This document shows, one piece after another, positions 43,373 through 52,343 of a DNA stretch of 64,000 bases. The notes below the pieces were generated by a model. It did no database searches. It was given only the letters and a program-made list of their open reading frames with translations, and was not told the DNA's origin. The stretch is from Ornithinimicrobium cavernae. GTDB taxonomy: Bacteria; Actinomycetota; Actinomycetes; Actinomycetales; Dermatophilaceae. Where the stretch lies: NCBI RefSeq assembly GCF_003121625.1, contig NZ_QDDJ01000012.1, positions 62,001 to 126,000 of the forward strand, given 5' to 3'. Made by a program: the position numbers and the translations under genes. Numbering within the stretch: the first letter of the stretch is position 1; every line of letters starts with the position of its first letter.

Positions 43373-44902
43373 ATGACCGAGAGCTATCTGTCCCGCATCG
43401 GCGCCCTGATCCGTGACGCCCGCCGTCACAAGGATCTGACCCAGGCCGAGCTGGCGGCGCTGCTCAACACGAGCCAGTCCGCCATCGCCCGGATCGAGCA
43501 GGGCAAACAGAACCTCTCCCTCGAGATGCTGGCCCGCATCGGCGAGAGCCTGGACTCCGAGATCGTCTCCGTGGGCAGCGCGCTCCCCCAGAACCTGCGG
43601 ATCAGCGGCGGCAAGCGGCTGTCCGGCGAGATCGACGTGCGCACCTCCAAGAACGCCGCGGTCGCGCTCCTGTGCGCGTCGCTGCTCAACAAGGGCCGGA
43701 CCACGCTGCGCAACCTCGCCCGCATCGAGGAGGTCAACCGCATCGTCGAGGTGCTGACCAGCATCGGCTTCAAGATCCGGTGGCTGCAGGACTCCTCCGA
43801 CCTGGAGATCGTGCCGCCCGCCACGATCGACCTCGCCTCCATGGACGAGGCGGCCGCCCGCCGGACGCGCACGATCATCATGTTCCTGGGCCCGCTCATG
43901 CACGAGCTGGACGAGTTCGAGCTGCCGTATGCCGGTGGCTGCGACCTCGGCACCCGCACCGTCGAGCCGCACATGGTCGCGCTGCGCCACTTCGGCATCG
44001 ACGTGACCGCCACCATGGGCAGCTACCACGTCACCGTCGACCCGGACCGTCGTCCGACCCGGCCGATCGTGCTCACCGAGCGCGGCGACACCGTGACCGA
44101 GAACGTCCTGCTCGCCGCCGCCCGGCACCCCGGCACCACCGTGATCCGCAACGCCTCGTCCAACTACATGGTCCAGGACCTGTGCGTCTTCCTCCAGGCG
44201 CTCGGCGTCCAGATCGAGGGGCTGGGGACCACGACCCTGACCATCACCGGCGTCGAGGAGATCAACCGGGAGATCGAGTACTCCCCCTCCGAGGACCCGA
44301 TCGAGGCGATGAGCCTGCTCGCCGCGGGAGTCGTCACCGGCAGCGAGATCACCATCAAGCGCGTGCCGATCGAGTTCATGGAGATCGAGCTCGCCGTGCT
44401 CGACACGATGGGGCTGCGCTACGAGCTGTCCGAGGAGTACACCTCAGCCAACGGGCACACCCGGCTGGTGGACCTCAGGACCATCCCCGGCCCCCTCCGC
44501 GCGGCGATGGACAAGATCCACCCCCTGCCGTTCCCGGGGCTGAACATCGACAACCTCCCGTTCTTCGCGATCATCGCGGCGTGCGCGGAGGGGTCGACGC
44601 TGATCCACGACTGGGTCTACGAGAACCGCGCGATCTATCTCACGGAGCTCTCGACCCTCGGCGCCAAGGTGCACCTCATGGACCCGCACCGCGTCATGGT
44701 GGAGGGGCCGACCAAGTGGCGGGCGGGCGAGATCATGTGCCCGCCGGCGCTGCGCCCTGGTGTGGTCATCCTCCTGGCGATGCTCGCCGCCCCGGGAGAG
44801 TCCGTGCTGCGCAACGTCTACGTGATCCACCGGGGCTACGAGGACCTGGCGACCCGGCTCAACAACCTGGGCGCCGACATCCAGACCTTCCGCGACATCT
44901 GA
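43373..44902 (+). CDS. XRE-type HTH fused to UDP-GlcNAc enolpyruvyl transferase (MurA-like)
   Basis: The product has 509 residues. Residues about 8-62 form an XRE/Cro helix-turn-helix (LTQAELAALLNTSQSAIARIEQG). Residues about 72-509 are a MurA/EPSP-synthase fold. The active-site residues survive: SKNAAVALL (K and N), the cysteine in GGCDLGTRTVEPH that corresponds to E. coli Cys115, the Asp in PGLNIDNLPFF and the Arg in PALRPG. So enzyme activity (transfer of enolpyruvate to UDP-GlcNAc) is plausible. It may also bind DNA. It is probably a second MurA paralogue. Confidence 0.88.
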   Translation: MTESYLSRIGALIRDARRHKDLTQAELAALLNTSQSAIARIEQGKQNLSLEMLARIGESLDSEIVSVGSALPQNLRISGGKRLSGEIDVRTSKNAAVALLCASLLNKGRTTLRNLARIEEVNRIVEVLTSIGFKIRWLQDSSDLEIVPPATIDLASMDEAAARRTRTIIMFLGPLMHELDEFELPYAGGCDLGTRTVEPHMVALRHFGIDVTATMGSYHVTVDPDRRPTRPIVLTERGDTVTENVLLAAARHPGTTVIRNASSNYMVQDLCVFLQALGVQIEGLGTTTLTITGVEEINREIEYSPSEDPIEAMSLLAAGVVTGSEITIKRVPIEFMEIELAVLDTMGLRYELSEEYTSANGHTRLVDLRTIPGPLRAAMDKIHPLPFPGLNIDNLPFFAIIAACAEGSTLIHDWVYENRAIYLTELSTLGAKVHLMDPHRVMVEGPTKWRAGEIMCPPALRPGVVILLAMLAAPGESVLRNVYVIHRGYEDLATRLNNLGADIQTFRDI

Positions 44903-45261
44903 CCACTTTTCGTGGCGGTCTCGTTGGCCCCTCCCGGAATGTCGTAGCGGTTTCGTGGCTCTTCACAATGTCGGGCTCGACAACCCGGCACCGGAGAATC
45001 GCCCGATCGGGCGCCAACCGCTGCGCGAGCACTTCGAGCCCGATCATCAAGACGAGCGAACCTAGTCAGGTCAGGGCGGGCGAAGGTAGCGTCAGACACG
45101 TCGAGGTCTTCCAGATGGACGGCATAGTCACCTCCATCCTCGGGAGACCTCGGCCCTACCCGGCCACCGACGCGCCGACCGGACTACACCCTCAACTGCG
45201 ACTGCGAAGAGCCCGAAAATAGCCCCGGTGCGAGGGTCGGCCCGCGTGCTACGTTCCGGCC
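44903..45261. other. 359-base intergenic region containing the left part of a repeat-bounded cassette
   Basis: There is no convincing gene. It holds TTTCGTGGC twice (44907 and 44951 region), the left terminal motif GGCTCTTCAC (44957-44966), and the first copy of an 80-base repeat (45134-45213). The composition is somewhat less GC-rich than the neighbours near 44930-44970. The DinB-like gene begins 48 bases after the repeat. Confidence 0.7.
45134..45213. repeat. 80-base repeat, copy 1
   Basis: This sequence recurs at 45844-45917 with only a few substitutions and a 6-base difference near the end (ACTGCG is duplicated here). It starts CCATCCTCGGGAGACCTC and ends GCGAAGAGCC. It lies directly upstream of the DinB-like gene. 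Confidence 0.9.
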
Positions 45262-45771
45262 ATGACTAGACCCGGTGAGATCCTCGGCAGCGTGTTCGCC
45301 GCCAGCGAGCGCGAGCAGCTCGAGACGTTCCTGGATTACCTGCGCGACGCCGTCGTGCGCAAGGCCCGCGGGGTGTCGGAGGAGGACGCCCGGCGCAGCC
45401 CGGTGCCGACCGGCACCAACCTCGGCGGCCTGATCAAACACCTGCGGTGGGTGGAACTGGGCGGGTTCGCCGAGCAGATCGGGCAGATCCCTGCCGCGGA
45501 GCTGCCCACGCCGCCGTGGACCGACGCAGACCCAGAGGCCGACCTGCGGCTGGAGCCGAACGAGAAGCTCGACGACGTCATCGCCGCCTACCAGGCGGAG
45601 TGCGACCGCTCCCGCGAGATCGCCGCCCAGCACAGCCTCGACTACGCCGTCACCACACCGCGGGGCAGGGAGCTGACGTGGATGTACCTGCACGTGATCG
45701 TGGAGACCGCCCGGCACGCGGGCCACGCGGACATCCTGCGCGAGATGATCGACGGCAGCGTCGGCGACTGA
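45262..45771 (+). CDS. DinB superfamily protein (DUF664-like)
   Basis: The product has 169 residues, helical. Metal-ligand histidines of the DinB fold appear in LGGLIKHLRWVE (about residue 60), and in WMYLHVIVETARHAGHADILRE near the C-terminus. Members are four-helix-bundle proteins, some being mycothiol- or bacillithiol-dependent transferases; most are uncharacterised. The gene is flanked by two copies of an 80-base repeat, hinting that it moved as a cassette. Base composition looks ordinary for the window. Confidence 0.85.
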   Translation: MTRPGEILGSVFAASEREQLETFLDYLRDAVVRKARGVSEEDARRSPVPTGTNLGGLIKHLRWVELGGFAEQIGQIPAAELPTPPWTDADPEADLRLEPNEKLDDVIAAYQAECDRSREIAAQHSLDYAVTTPRGRELTWMYLHVIVETARHAGHADILREMIDGSVGD

Positions 45772-45843
45772 CGGCTCGCGGCGCGTCGTCGGTCCGTGTT
45801 CCGGTCGTCGGAGGCGGCGTTACACCGGTATCGGCGGACGACA

Positions 45844-45917
45844 CCATCCTCGGGAGACCTCGACCCTACCCGGCCACCGACGCGTCGACCGGACTACACC
45901 TTTCACTGCGAAGAGCC
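45844..45917. repeat. 80-base repeat, copy 2 (74 bases)
   Basis: This is the second copy of the repeat at 45134-45213, in the same orientation, lying 72 bases after the DinB-like stop. Its outer end GCGAAGAGCC is followed by GGGTTTCGT, echoing the flank left of 44957. Confidence 0.9.
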
Positions 45918-46004
45918 GGGTTTCGTCGGTCGACACCCCTCGCAGGTGACGCGGTCGACCGACCGGTGCCTCGGCATACGGTGGGTGTCGGTAGCGTCTG
46001 GGGA

Positions 46005-46784
46005 GTGACCTGGACCGCCTATCTCGACCACCCCGGACCCATCCCCCTGGCTCACCGCGGGTTCGACCTGCACGGGCGGGAGAACTCCATGGCGGCCTAC
46101 CAGGCTGCGGTCGAGCTGGGTTACCGCTACCTCGAGACGGACGTGCATGCCACCTCGGACGGTGTGCTCGTCGCCTTCCACGACGCGAGCCTGGACCGGG
46201 TCACCGACGGCACCGGGGTCATCACGGGTATGCCGTGGGCGCAGGTCTCGCGGGCGAGGATCGGTGGGACGGAGGCGATCCCGCGCCTGGAGGAGATGCT
46301 GCACACGTGGCCGGAGGCCCGCTTCAACATCGACATCAAGTCCGCCGGGGCGATCGGTCCCCTGGTGCGCGTGGTCGAGCGGGCACGGGCCCACGACCGG
46401 GTGTGCGTGACCTCCTTCTCCGACGCCCGGCGACGCGAGGCGCTGCGCCGGCTGACCCGTCCCGTGGTCACCTCCGCGGGCCAGGCCAGCACGGCCCGGT
46501 TCCGGGTCGCGGCGCAGGCAGGGGCGCGACGGAGGGGGCCTCTGGTCGGCGCGGCGCTGCGTGACGCCGACGGGTTGCAGGTGCCCGTGGCCTTCCGGGG
46601 ACTCCCGGTCGTCACCGGCCGGACCGTGGAGGCAGCGCACGCCGCCGGCAAGTTCGTCCACGTCTGGACGATCAATGACCCGACCGAGATGCACCGGCTG
46701 CTGGACCTGGGGGTGGACGGCATCGTCTCGGACCGGGCAGACCTCCTGAGGCAGGTGCTCACCGAGCGTGGTCAGTGGGCCTGA
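46005..46784 (+). CDS. Glycerophosphodiester phosphodiesterase
   Basis: The product has 259 residues. PLAHRGFDLHGRENSMAAY (His, Arg and Glu), ETDVHATSDGVLVAFHDASLDR and FNIDIKSAG are the GDPD signatures, and HVWTINDP plus GVDGIVSDR end the barrel. It hydrolyses glycerophosphodiesters to sn-glycerol-3-phosphate. No signal peptide is seen. GTG at 46005 gives the family's normal start, though its ribosome site is weak. It is convergent with the antiporter gene with a 13-base overlap. Confidence 0.9.
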   Translation: MTWTAYLDHPGPIPLAHRGFDLHGRENSMAAYQAAVELGYRYLETDVHATSDGVLVAFHDASLDRVTDGTGVITGMPWAQVSRARIGGTEAIPRLEEMLHTWPEARFNIDIKSAGAIGPLVRVVERARAHDRVCVTSFSDARRREALRRLTRPVVTSAGQASTARFRVAAQAGARRRGPLVGAALRDADGLQVPVAFRGLPVVTGRTVEAAHAAGKFVHVWTINDPTEMHRLLDLGVDGIVSDRADLLRQVLTERGQWA

Positions 46785-48730
46785 GGGTCGGGCCCGCGCG
46801 GAGGTGCCAGGGCGATCAGCGTGACCTCGGAGTCGGGGACGTCCGACTCCTCGGTCAGCACGGTCGCCCGGGTCCCGTCGTGGGTGAACAGCAGCACGGC
46901 GTCGGGGTTGCGCCCCAGGTAGTGCTCGAGCGTGAACGTCTCCGTCAGCCTGGTCCGGCGCACGACCATGCCCGCGGCGACCCGCTCCTCCAGCTGCTCG
47001 TGGGTGAGGGCCGGGCGAAACGGTGCCCGCGCCGAGAGGCGGTCCGCACTGCTGGTGCGGTCCCCGCGCTTCCTCGTCGCCGTGGCCGGGACCGTTTGGA
47101 CCTGCCTGGTCGAGCCGGTCGTCGCTGCGCCCGTCACCGGCTCGCCCGGAGCGGTCCGCTCCGCCGAGGACCCGTCGCCCTCGGGCTCTGAGGACACCGC
47201 GACGTCGGCCCGCCGCAGCTGGTACACGTTGGCCCGCCCGAGCGTGTGCCCGAACTCCCGGGCGGCCGTGGTGTTGGTCCCGTCGTCGTCCGTCGCCGCG
47301 ATGAAGCTGCCGATCCCGGCGAGGTCGAGCTCGTTGAGGGCGTAGTCGGACAGGATGTTGGAACGCTCGGTCCGCACGCCCTCCATCCTGGCCCGGTGCA
47401 GCTGCCGCGCGTCCTGGCTGACCAGCACGGTGGGGACGCCCGCCTCCCCCAGTGCCCCCGCCGCCTGCCGCACCCACTCCTGGGAGCCGGCGAAGACCAC
47501 CCCCTGCGGGTTCGTGGTCGCCAGCCCGAGACGCTCGGCAAGACGGCCGACCCCCAGTCCGTACACGGCGACGGTCACCACGATCGTGACGAACACCAGG
47601 GGGACCATCGCCTCGGCACCCTCGGCCAACCGGGCCAGCGCCGCACGGCGCTCACCCGTCGCGGTTGCGGCCGCGTGCTCCAGCTCGAGGGCGAAGATGC
47701 TGGTCACCGCGGCAGCGACGATGCCGCGCGGGGCCATGCCCGACATGAGCAGGCGCTCCTGCCTGGTCGTCCCGGTGCCGAGCAGGCCGAGCCAGATGCT
47801 GACGGGACGCACGACCAGGATCAGCACGGACACGAAGACTAGCGCCATCGGCAGGTGGTCCAGGACCTGCTGCGGGGTGATCCGCCCCGCGAGGATGACG
47901 AACAGCACGCCCACCAGCAGCACCTGCAGGTGCTCGTAGAACTCCTTGACGTGCTCCAGGTGCAGCGTGCGCCGGTTGCCCAGGACGATCCCCAGGACGG
48001 TCACCGTGAGCAGCCCGCTCTCGGACTGGACCATGTTGGAGCCCACCAGGCCGCAGGCGGCCACGGCGATGAAGAGCGTGCCGTGCAGGTAGTCGGGCAC
48101 CAGGTGCCGGACCATCACGAGCTCGACCAGCACGGCCAGGACCAGCGCGAACAGCAGCGCCACCCCGACCGAGACGAGGAGGGTGAGGACCGCCGTGCCG
48201 AAGGCGTCCTCCCGGTTGCCGACGAGCACCGCCTGGTAGACCAGGAGCGCGAGGATCGCCCCGATCGGGTCGACCACAATGCCCTCCCAGCGCAGCAGCG
48301 AGGAGACCCTCCGGGTGGGGCGCAGCTGCCGCAGGATCGGGTTGATCACCGTCGGGCCGGTGACCACGAGGATCGCCCCGACCAGCAGGGCCAGCTGCAG
48401 CTCCAGACCCACCAGCCAGCCGGCGCCGGTGATGAGCGCCCACGCGATCAGCACCGTCACCGAGCACAGCCTCCGGACCGGCTGGCCCAGGTCCCGCACG
48501 TCCGCGAGCCGGAGCGTCAGGCTGCCCTCGAAGAGGATGATGCCGACGGCCAGGGTGACACCCGCGAAGAGGACATCCCGGCCCAGCACCTCGTCCGGGC
48601 TCACCAGCGTGCCGCCGGCGAACCCGACGACGAGCAGGACGAGGATGGACGGGATCCTGATCGCCCAGGCCAGCCACTGGGCCAGCGCCCCCACGACCAG
48701 GACCGCACCGAGATAGACGACAGGCTCCAC
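46772..48730 (-). CDS. Cation:proton antiporter (CPA1/NhaP-like) with TrkA-N-like domain
   Basis: The product has 652 residues with about 12 membrane helices to residue 400. Ion-path features include VTGPTVINPILRQLRPT and DPIGAILALLVYQAVL. The cytoplasmic half holds a Rossmann-type TrkA-N domain (GVVFAGSQEWVRQAAGALGEAGV, quoted in part), a disordered linker and a C-terminal TrkA-C-like domain. Such proteins exchange Na+ or K+ for protons under nucleotide control. GTG at 48730 has GGAGGA upstream. It stands alone. Confidence 0.88.
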   Translation of the reverse strand: MEPVVYLGAVLVVGALAQWLAWAIRIPSILVLLVVGFAGGTLVSPDEVLGRDVLFAGVTLAVGIILFEGSLTLRLADVRDLGQPVRRLCSVTVLIAWALITGAGWLVGLELQLALLVGAILVVTGPTVINPILRQLRPTRRVSSLLRWEGIVVDPIGAILALLVYQAVLVGNREDAFGTAVLTLLVSVGVALLFALVLAVLVELVMVRHLVPDYLHGTLFIAVAACGLVGSNMVQSESGLLTVTVLGIVLGNRRTLHLEHVKEFYEHLQVLLVGVLFVILAGRITPQQVLDHLPMALVFVSVLILVVRPVSIWLGLLGTGTTRQERLLMSGMAPRGIVAAAVTSIFALELEHAAATATGERRAALARLAEGAEAMVPLVFVTIVVTVAVYGLGVGRLAERLGLATTNPQGVVFAGSQEWVRQAAGALGEAGVPTVLVSQDARQLHRARMEGVRTERSNILSDYALNELDLAGIGSFIAATDDDGTNTTAAREFGHTLGRANVYQLRRADVAVSSEPEGDGSSAERTAPGEPVTGAATTGSTRQVQTVPATATRKRGDRTSSADRLSARAPFRPALTHEQLEERVAAGMVVRRTRLTETFTLEHYLGRNPDAVLLFTHDGTRATVLTEESDVPDSEVTLIALAPPRGPDPQAH

Positions 48731-48872
48731 GCTGGGTCCTCCCCTGGTCGACGGCTCCCCACGCCGGTCCGGCACGACCAGGCAGGACCGCACACGCTAC
48801 GCGGACGCCGACCGGCCCTCAAGGCAGGGCCCGTCCACCGCCCTGCCCACGTGCCCCGGTCAGTCCGCGTGG

Positions 48873-50861
48873 TCAGCGCGCGGGAACCGACCGGTCACAC
48901 CCGGTGAAACGCCAGATCGAGGCCTGACCACCCTCGTCGACCAGCTCGAAGCCGGGGCGGTCGGTGTCGATGACGCGCAACCCCGGGGTGGTCTCCTCCC
49001 ACTTGCCGCCCTCCTCGAAGGTGAGGTCGTCGGCATACACGTGCGTGACCCCCAGCTCGCGGACCACCTGGCACACGTCGGGGTCGAGGTACCACCGGTT
49101 GAACTGCTCGGCCAGCAGCTCGCGCTCCGGCGACCCGGCGATCGGCGTCAGCTGCGGGTAGACCACCTGCACGCCGCTGCGAGCGAGCAGGTAGGGCGAG
49201 CCGTTGATGGGCTCCCCCAGCACGACCGCGTCAGCGGGTAGCACCTCGTCCGCGCGGTCGATCATCGCCAGCTCGTCCTCGGAGTCGATCATCGTGCCCC
49301 ACGCGATCGGCCAGTTGCTGTAGACCGACGCCATCACCTCCACCTGGGAGGGCCAGCGCAGACCGAAGGTGGCCAGGGTGACCCCGGCCAGCACGACGAG
49401 GGTGGTCCCCGTGATGGGCAGGCGGAGGCTGTCGGCCAGCTTGCGGCAGGTCCACGCCAGACCACCGGCCGCCAGGACGATCATCGGGATCACGAAGAGC
49501 TGGTTGAGCCGCGAGGCCTGGGTGTACCAGAAGCCTGCCAGGGGACGCAGCACGTTCTCGGGCGGCCCGGCGGCGAGCAGGGTCAGCACGGCCGAGGCCA
49601 CGAGGGCGACGACCAGCCACCTCGCGTGCCGACGGCTGATCGTCAGGTAGACCCCGATGAAGGCCATGGCGGTGATGACGAGGTTGACCGACTTGATCTC
49701 GTAGACGTAGATCAGCGGGTGGTCGATGAGCAGGCTGCCGATGCCCGGCCAGTAGCTCTCCTGGCCGCCGCGCTCGTAGCCCAGGATCGCCTGCACAGGC
49801 TGGAAGTTGACCAGCACCACGGTGCCGACCACGACCGTCACCACGAGCAGGGTCCCTGCCACCCCGACCGGCACCTGGTAGCCCCGCCGCCAGTAGCGGC
49901 GCCCCTGCCGGAACAGCAGCACGGCCAGCAACGGCGCCGCGAGGAGCACGAGCGAGAACAGCCCGGACCCGTGCGCCAGCACGACACCGGCGGCCGCGGT
50001 CGCGAAGCCCAGGGCATAGGCCAGGTGCATCCGCCAGGTCTGGTTGCCCCGCAGCGCGGCGATCATCAGCGCGAGCGCACCGGGCAGGCACGCCACGCTC
50101 ACCGCGAACGGCCACACGCCCAGCATCGACACGGAGATCGCCGGGAAGGTGACGAAGGTCGCCGCGACGATCGGTGTCAGCACGACCGGGAGGGCCCGGG
50201 CGGGCCAGACGACCCGTGACAGGGCCATGAGCGAGGTCATCCACACGGCGGTGCCCAGCACGATGGAGGAGGCGTTGGCCGCCTGCGTGACGTCCTGGAA
50301 GCCGGGGGCGATGGCCACGATCGAGTGCCACACGGTCGGGTAGTACGGCGCGGCCGTGTCGGCATACATCGGCGCCAGCGCGCCCAGGCTGGAGGCGTTG
50401 CCGGTGTCCTGGATGAACCACAGGGCGTTGAGGTGGTAGACGGCGTCCCACACCTGCAGCGGCATGTCGGCGCGCTGCATGCCGGTCATCATCGCCATCG
50501 CCAGCACGCCGCCACCGAGCAGCCCGGTCGCGGTCAGCCAGCCGCGCTCGCTGCCGGTCAGCCGGCGGGTGCCGGCCACCACCACCGCGGCCGGGTCGGA
50601 CGTGGTGCGCAGCAGCCGTCCCACCAGCAGGGACAGGAGTATGCCGCCCAGGCACCCGATCAGGAACGTCGCCAGGCTCCAGGTGATCCCGGCCATGTCG
50701 TAGGCGATCGCCAGGACCCCGGCCAACCCGGAGGTGACCCCGCCGCCGGCCCCGAGGGCCAGCAGCCCGCGCACCCCGAGGGCGCGCAGGAACAGATAGC
50801 CCGGTGCCACCCAGAGCCCGGCCATGAGCACGATGCCGGGCAGCACCCCCCACCAGCTCAT
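48873..50861 (-). CDS. DUF6541-like integral membrane protein
   Basis: The product has 662 residues with about 13 to 14 membrane helices and a C-terminal soluble region (from about 530). After the first helices, an extracytoplasmic loop contains DMPLQVWDAVYHLNALWFI, and TVWHSIVAI follows, resembling GT-C glycosyltransferase or polymerase topology. It fits DUF6541 membrane proteins found in actinobacterial polysaccharide loci. It overlaps the dehydrogenase gene as ATGA. Its role may be polymerisation or transfer of surface glycan; this is inferred. Confidence 0.8.
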   Translation of the reverse strand: MSWWGVLPGIVLMAGLWVAPGYLFLRALGVRGLLALGAGGGVTSGLAGVLAIAYDMAGITWSLATFLIGCLGGILLSLLVGRLLRTTSDPAAVVVAGTRRLTGSERGWLTATGLLGGGVLAMAMMTGMQRADMPLQVWDAVYHLNALWFIQDTGNASSLGALAPMYADTAAPYYPTVWHSIVAIAPGFQDVTQAANASSIVLGTAVWMTSLMALSRVVWPARALPVVLTPIVAATFVTFPAISVSMLGVWPFAVSVACLPGALALMIAALRGNQTWRMHLAYALGFATAAAGVVLAHGSGLFSLVLLAAPLLAVLLFRQGRRYWRRGYQVPVGVAGTLLVVTVVVGTVVLVNFQPVQAILGYERGGQESYWPGIGSLLIDHPLIYVYEIKSVNLVITAMAFIGVYLTISRRHARWLVVALVASAVLTLLAAGPPENVLRPLAGFWYTQASRLNQLFVIPMIVLAAGGLAWTCRKLADSLRLPITGTTLVVLAGVTLATFGLRWPSQVEVMASVYSNWPIAWGTMIDSEDELAMIDRADEVLPADAVVLGEPINGSPYLLARSGVQVVYPQLTPIAGSPERELLAEQFNRWYLDPDVCQVVRELGVTHVYADDLTFEEGGKWEETTPGLRVIDTDRPGFELVDEGGQASIWRFTGCDRSVPAR

Positions 50862-52177
50862 GCGGTGACCGGCTCACCCCCGCCGATGGTCAGCCGGGGC
50901 ACCCCGGTGAACGCGGCAGGATCGGTGATGCGGCGGCCGTCGAGCAGGAGCTTCAGGCCCGGCAGGTCGGCCGGCGTCAGACCGGCGTACTCCGGGTGGT
51001 CGGCCTGGACGATCGCGACGTCGACGTCCTCGCCGAGGCGGTAGGCGTCCCAGCCGTGCGCGGCCAGCTCCTCGTCACTGAACATCGGGTCGTGCACGAG
51101 CACCCGCGCGCCCCGCTGGCGCAGCGCCTCGACGGTCCCGAAGACCCCGGAGAAGGCGGTCTCCTTGACCCTGCCGCGGTAGGAGGCGCCGAGCACGACC
51201 ACCCGTAGCCCGGACAGGGACCCGAGCAGCGACTCCGCGCGGGCGACGGCGTACTCCGGCATCGCGGCGTTGGCCTCCCGTGCGGTGCGCACGACCGTCG
51301 CGTCGGCGTCGGTGGACAGGTAGAGCCGCGGGTAGACCGGGATGCAGTGGCCACCCACGGCGATGCCGGGGTTGTGGATGTGGCTGAACGGCTGGGAGTT
51401 GCAGGCCTCGATGACGCGCTGGACGTCGATCCCGACGGTGTCGGCGTAGCGGGCGAACTGGTTGGCCAGCCCGATGTTGACGTCCCGGTAGGTCGTCTCG
51501 GCGAGCTTGGCCATCTCGGCCGCCTCGGCGGTCCCCATGTCCCACACGCCGTTGGGACGGGGCAGGTCCTCACGCGGGTCGAAGGTCAGGACGGCCTCGT
51601 AGAACGCCACGGCACGCTCGGTGCCGGACGCGGTCAGCCCACCGACCAGTTTGGGATAGCGGCGCAGGTCCTCGAAGACGCGCCCGGTGAGCACCCGCTC
51701 GGGGCTGAAGACGAGGTGGAACCCCGCCTCACTGCCCTCGGTGAGGCCCGAGATCTCCTCGATCATCGGCTTCCACCTCCCCCGGGTGGTGCCGACCGGC
51801 AGGGTCGTCTCGTAGGACACCAGGGTGCCGGGCGTCAGGTGCTGCGCCAGGCTCCGGGTCGCGTCGTCCATCCAGCCGAAGTCCGGCTGGCCGGTCGCCT
51901 CGTCGACGAACAGGGGGACGACGAGGACCACCGCGTCCGCGCCCGGGATCGCGTCGGCATACTCCGTCGTGGCCCGCAGCCGCCCCGCCGGCACCAGCTC
52001 GGCGAGCTTCTCGGCCAGGTGCGCCTCCCCCGGGAACGGCTCGGTGCCCTCGTTGACCAGGTCGACCACGGTCTGGTTGACGTCCACGCCGACGACCTCG
52101 TGGCTCGGGTCCGCGTCGGCGAACTGCACGGCGAGCGGCAGGCCGATCTTGCCCAGGGCGACAACGGCGATCTTCAT
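50858..52177 (-). CDS. wecC: UDP-glucose/UDP-ManNAc dehydrogenase family protein (WecC-like)
   Basis: The product has 439 residues. MKIAVVALGKIGLPLAVQFA binds NAD, ETTLPVGTT and FSPERVLTG are diagnostic, EMAKLAETTYRDVNIGLANQ links domains, and the catalytic cysteine sits in GIAVGGHCIPVYP. VLGASYRGRVKETAFS marks the C-terminal domain. The best guess is oxidation of UDP-ManNAc to UDP-ManNAcA because a WecB epimerase is 3 kb away. The gene overlaps the DUF6541 gene start. Confidence 0.88.
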   Translation of the reverse strand: MKIAVVALGKIGLPLAVQFADADPSHEVVGVDVNQTVVDLVNEGTEPFPGEAHLAEKLAELVPAGRLRATTEYADAIPGADAVVLVVPLFVDEATGQPDFGWMDDATRSLAQHLTPGTLVSYETTLPVGTTRGRWKPMIEEISGLTEGSEAGFHLVFSPERVLTGRVFEDLRRYPKLVGGLTASGTERAVAFYEAVLTFDPREDLPRPNGVWDMGTAEAAEMAKLAETTYRDVNIGLANQFARYADTVGIDVQRVIEACNSQPFSHIHNPGIAVGGHCIPVYPRLYLSTDADATVVRTAREANAAMPEYAVARAESLLGSLSGLRVVVLGASYRGRVKETAFSGVFGTVEALRQRGARVLVHDPMFSDEELAAHGWDAYRLGEDVDVAIVQADHPEYAGLTPADLPGLKLLLDGRRITDPAAFTGVPRLTIGGGEPVTA

Positions 52178-52343
52178 GGCTCTCCTGTGGTCGACGAATC
52201 GAGCCGGCGGTCCAACGCGCGGCTCAGCGCGGGTGTTCCGGGAGGCTGGCCCCCGGCCCACGAGTTTAGGCGTCCCCACCGGCCCCTTGTGTCAGGCACT
52301 CCCGGGGTCACCACCCTGGCACTGCAGGACGCAGGGCACGGGG

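Larger units (their letters stand above)
44957..45917. mobile_element. Putative ISL3-like non-autonomous cassette carrying a DinB-like gene
   Basis: The left end reads GGCTCTTCACAATG and the right end, in reverse, reads GGCTCTTCGCAGTG: 12 of 14 bases match as terminal inverted repeats. The outer flanks are GGTTTCGT on the left and G then GGTTTCGT on the right, an almost perfect 8-base target duplication. Right-end sequence is present twice (45134-45213 and 45844-45917). No transposase gene lies inside. I recall GGCTCTTC-type ends from ISL3-family elements, but this was not checked. Confidence 0.5.

Noticed and set aside
45903-47477. 524-codon minus-strand open frame
   Set aside because: It is antisense to the GDPD gene and out of frame with the antiporter; Gly/Arg-rich and without motifs.
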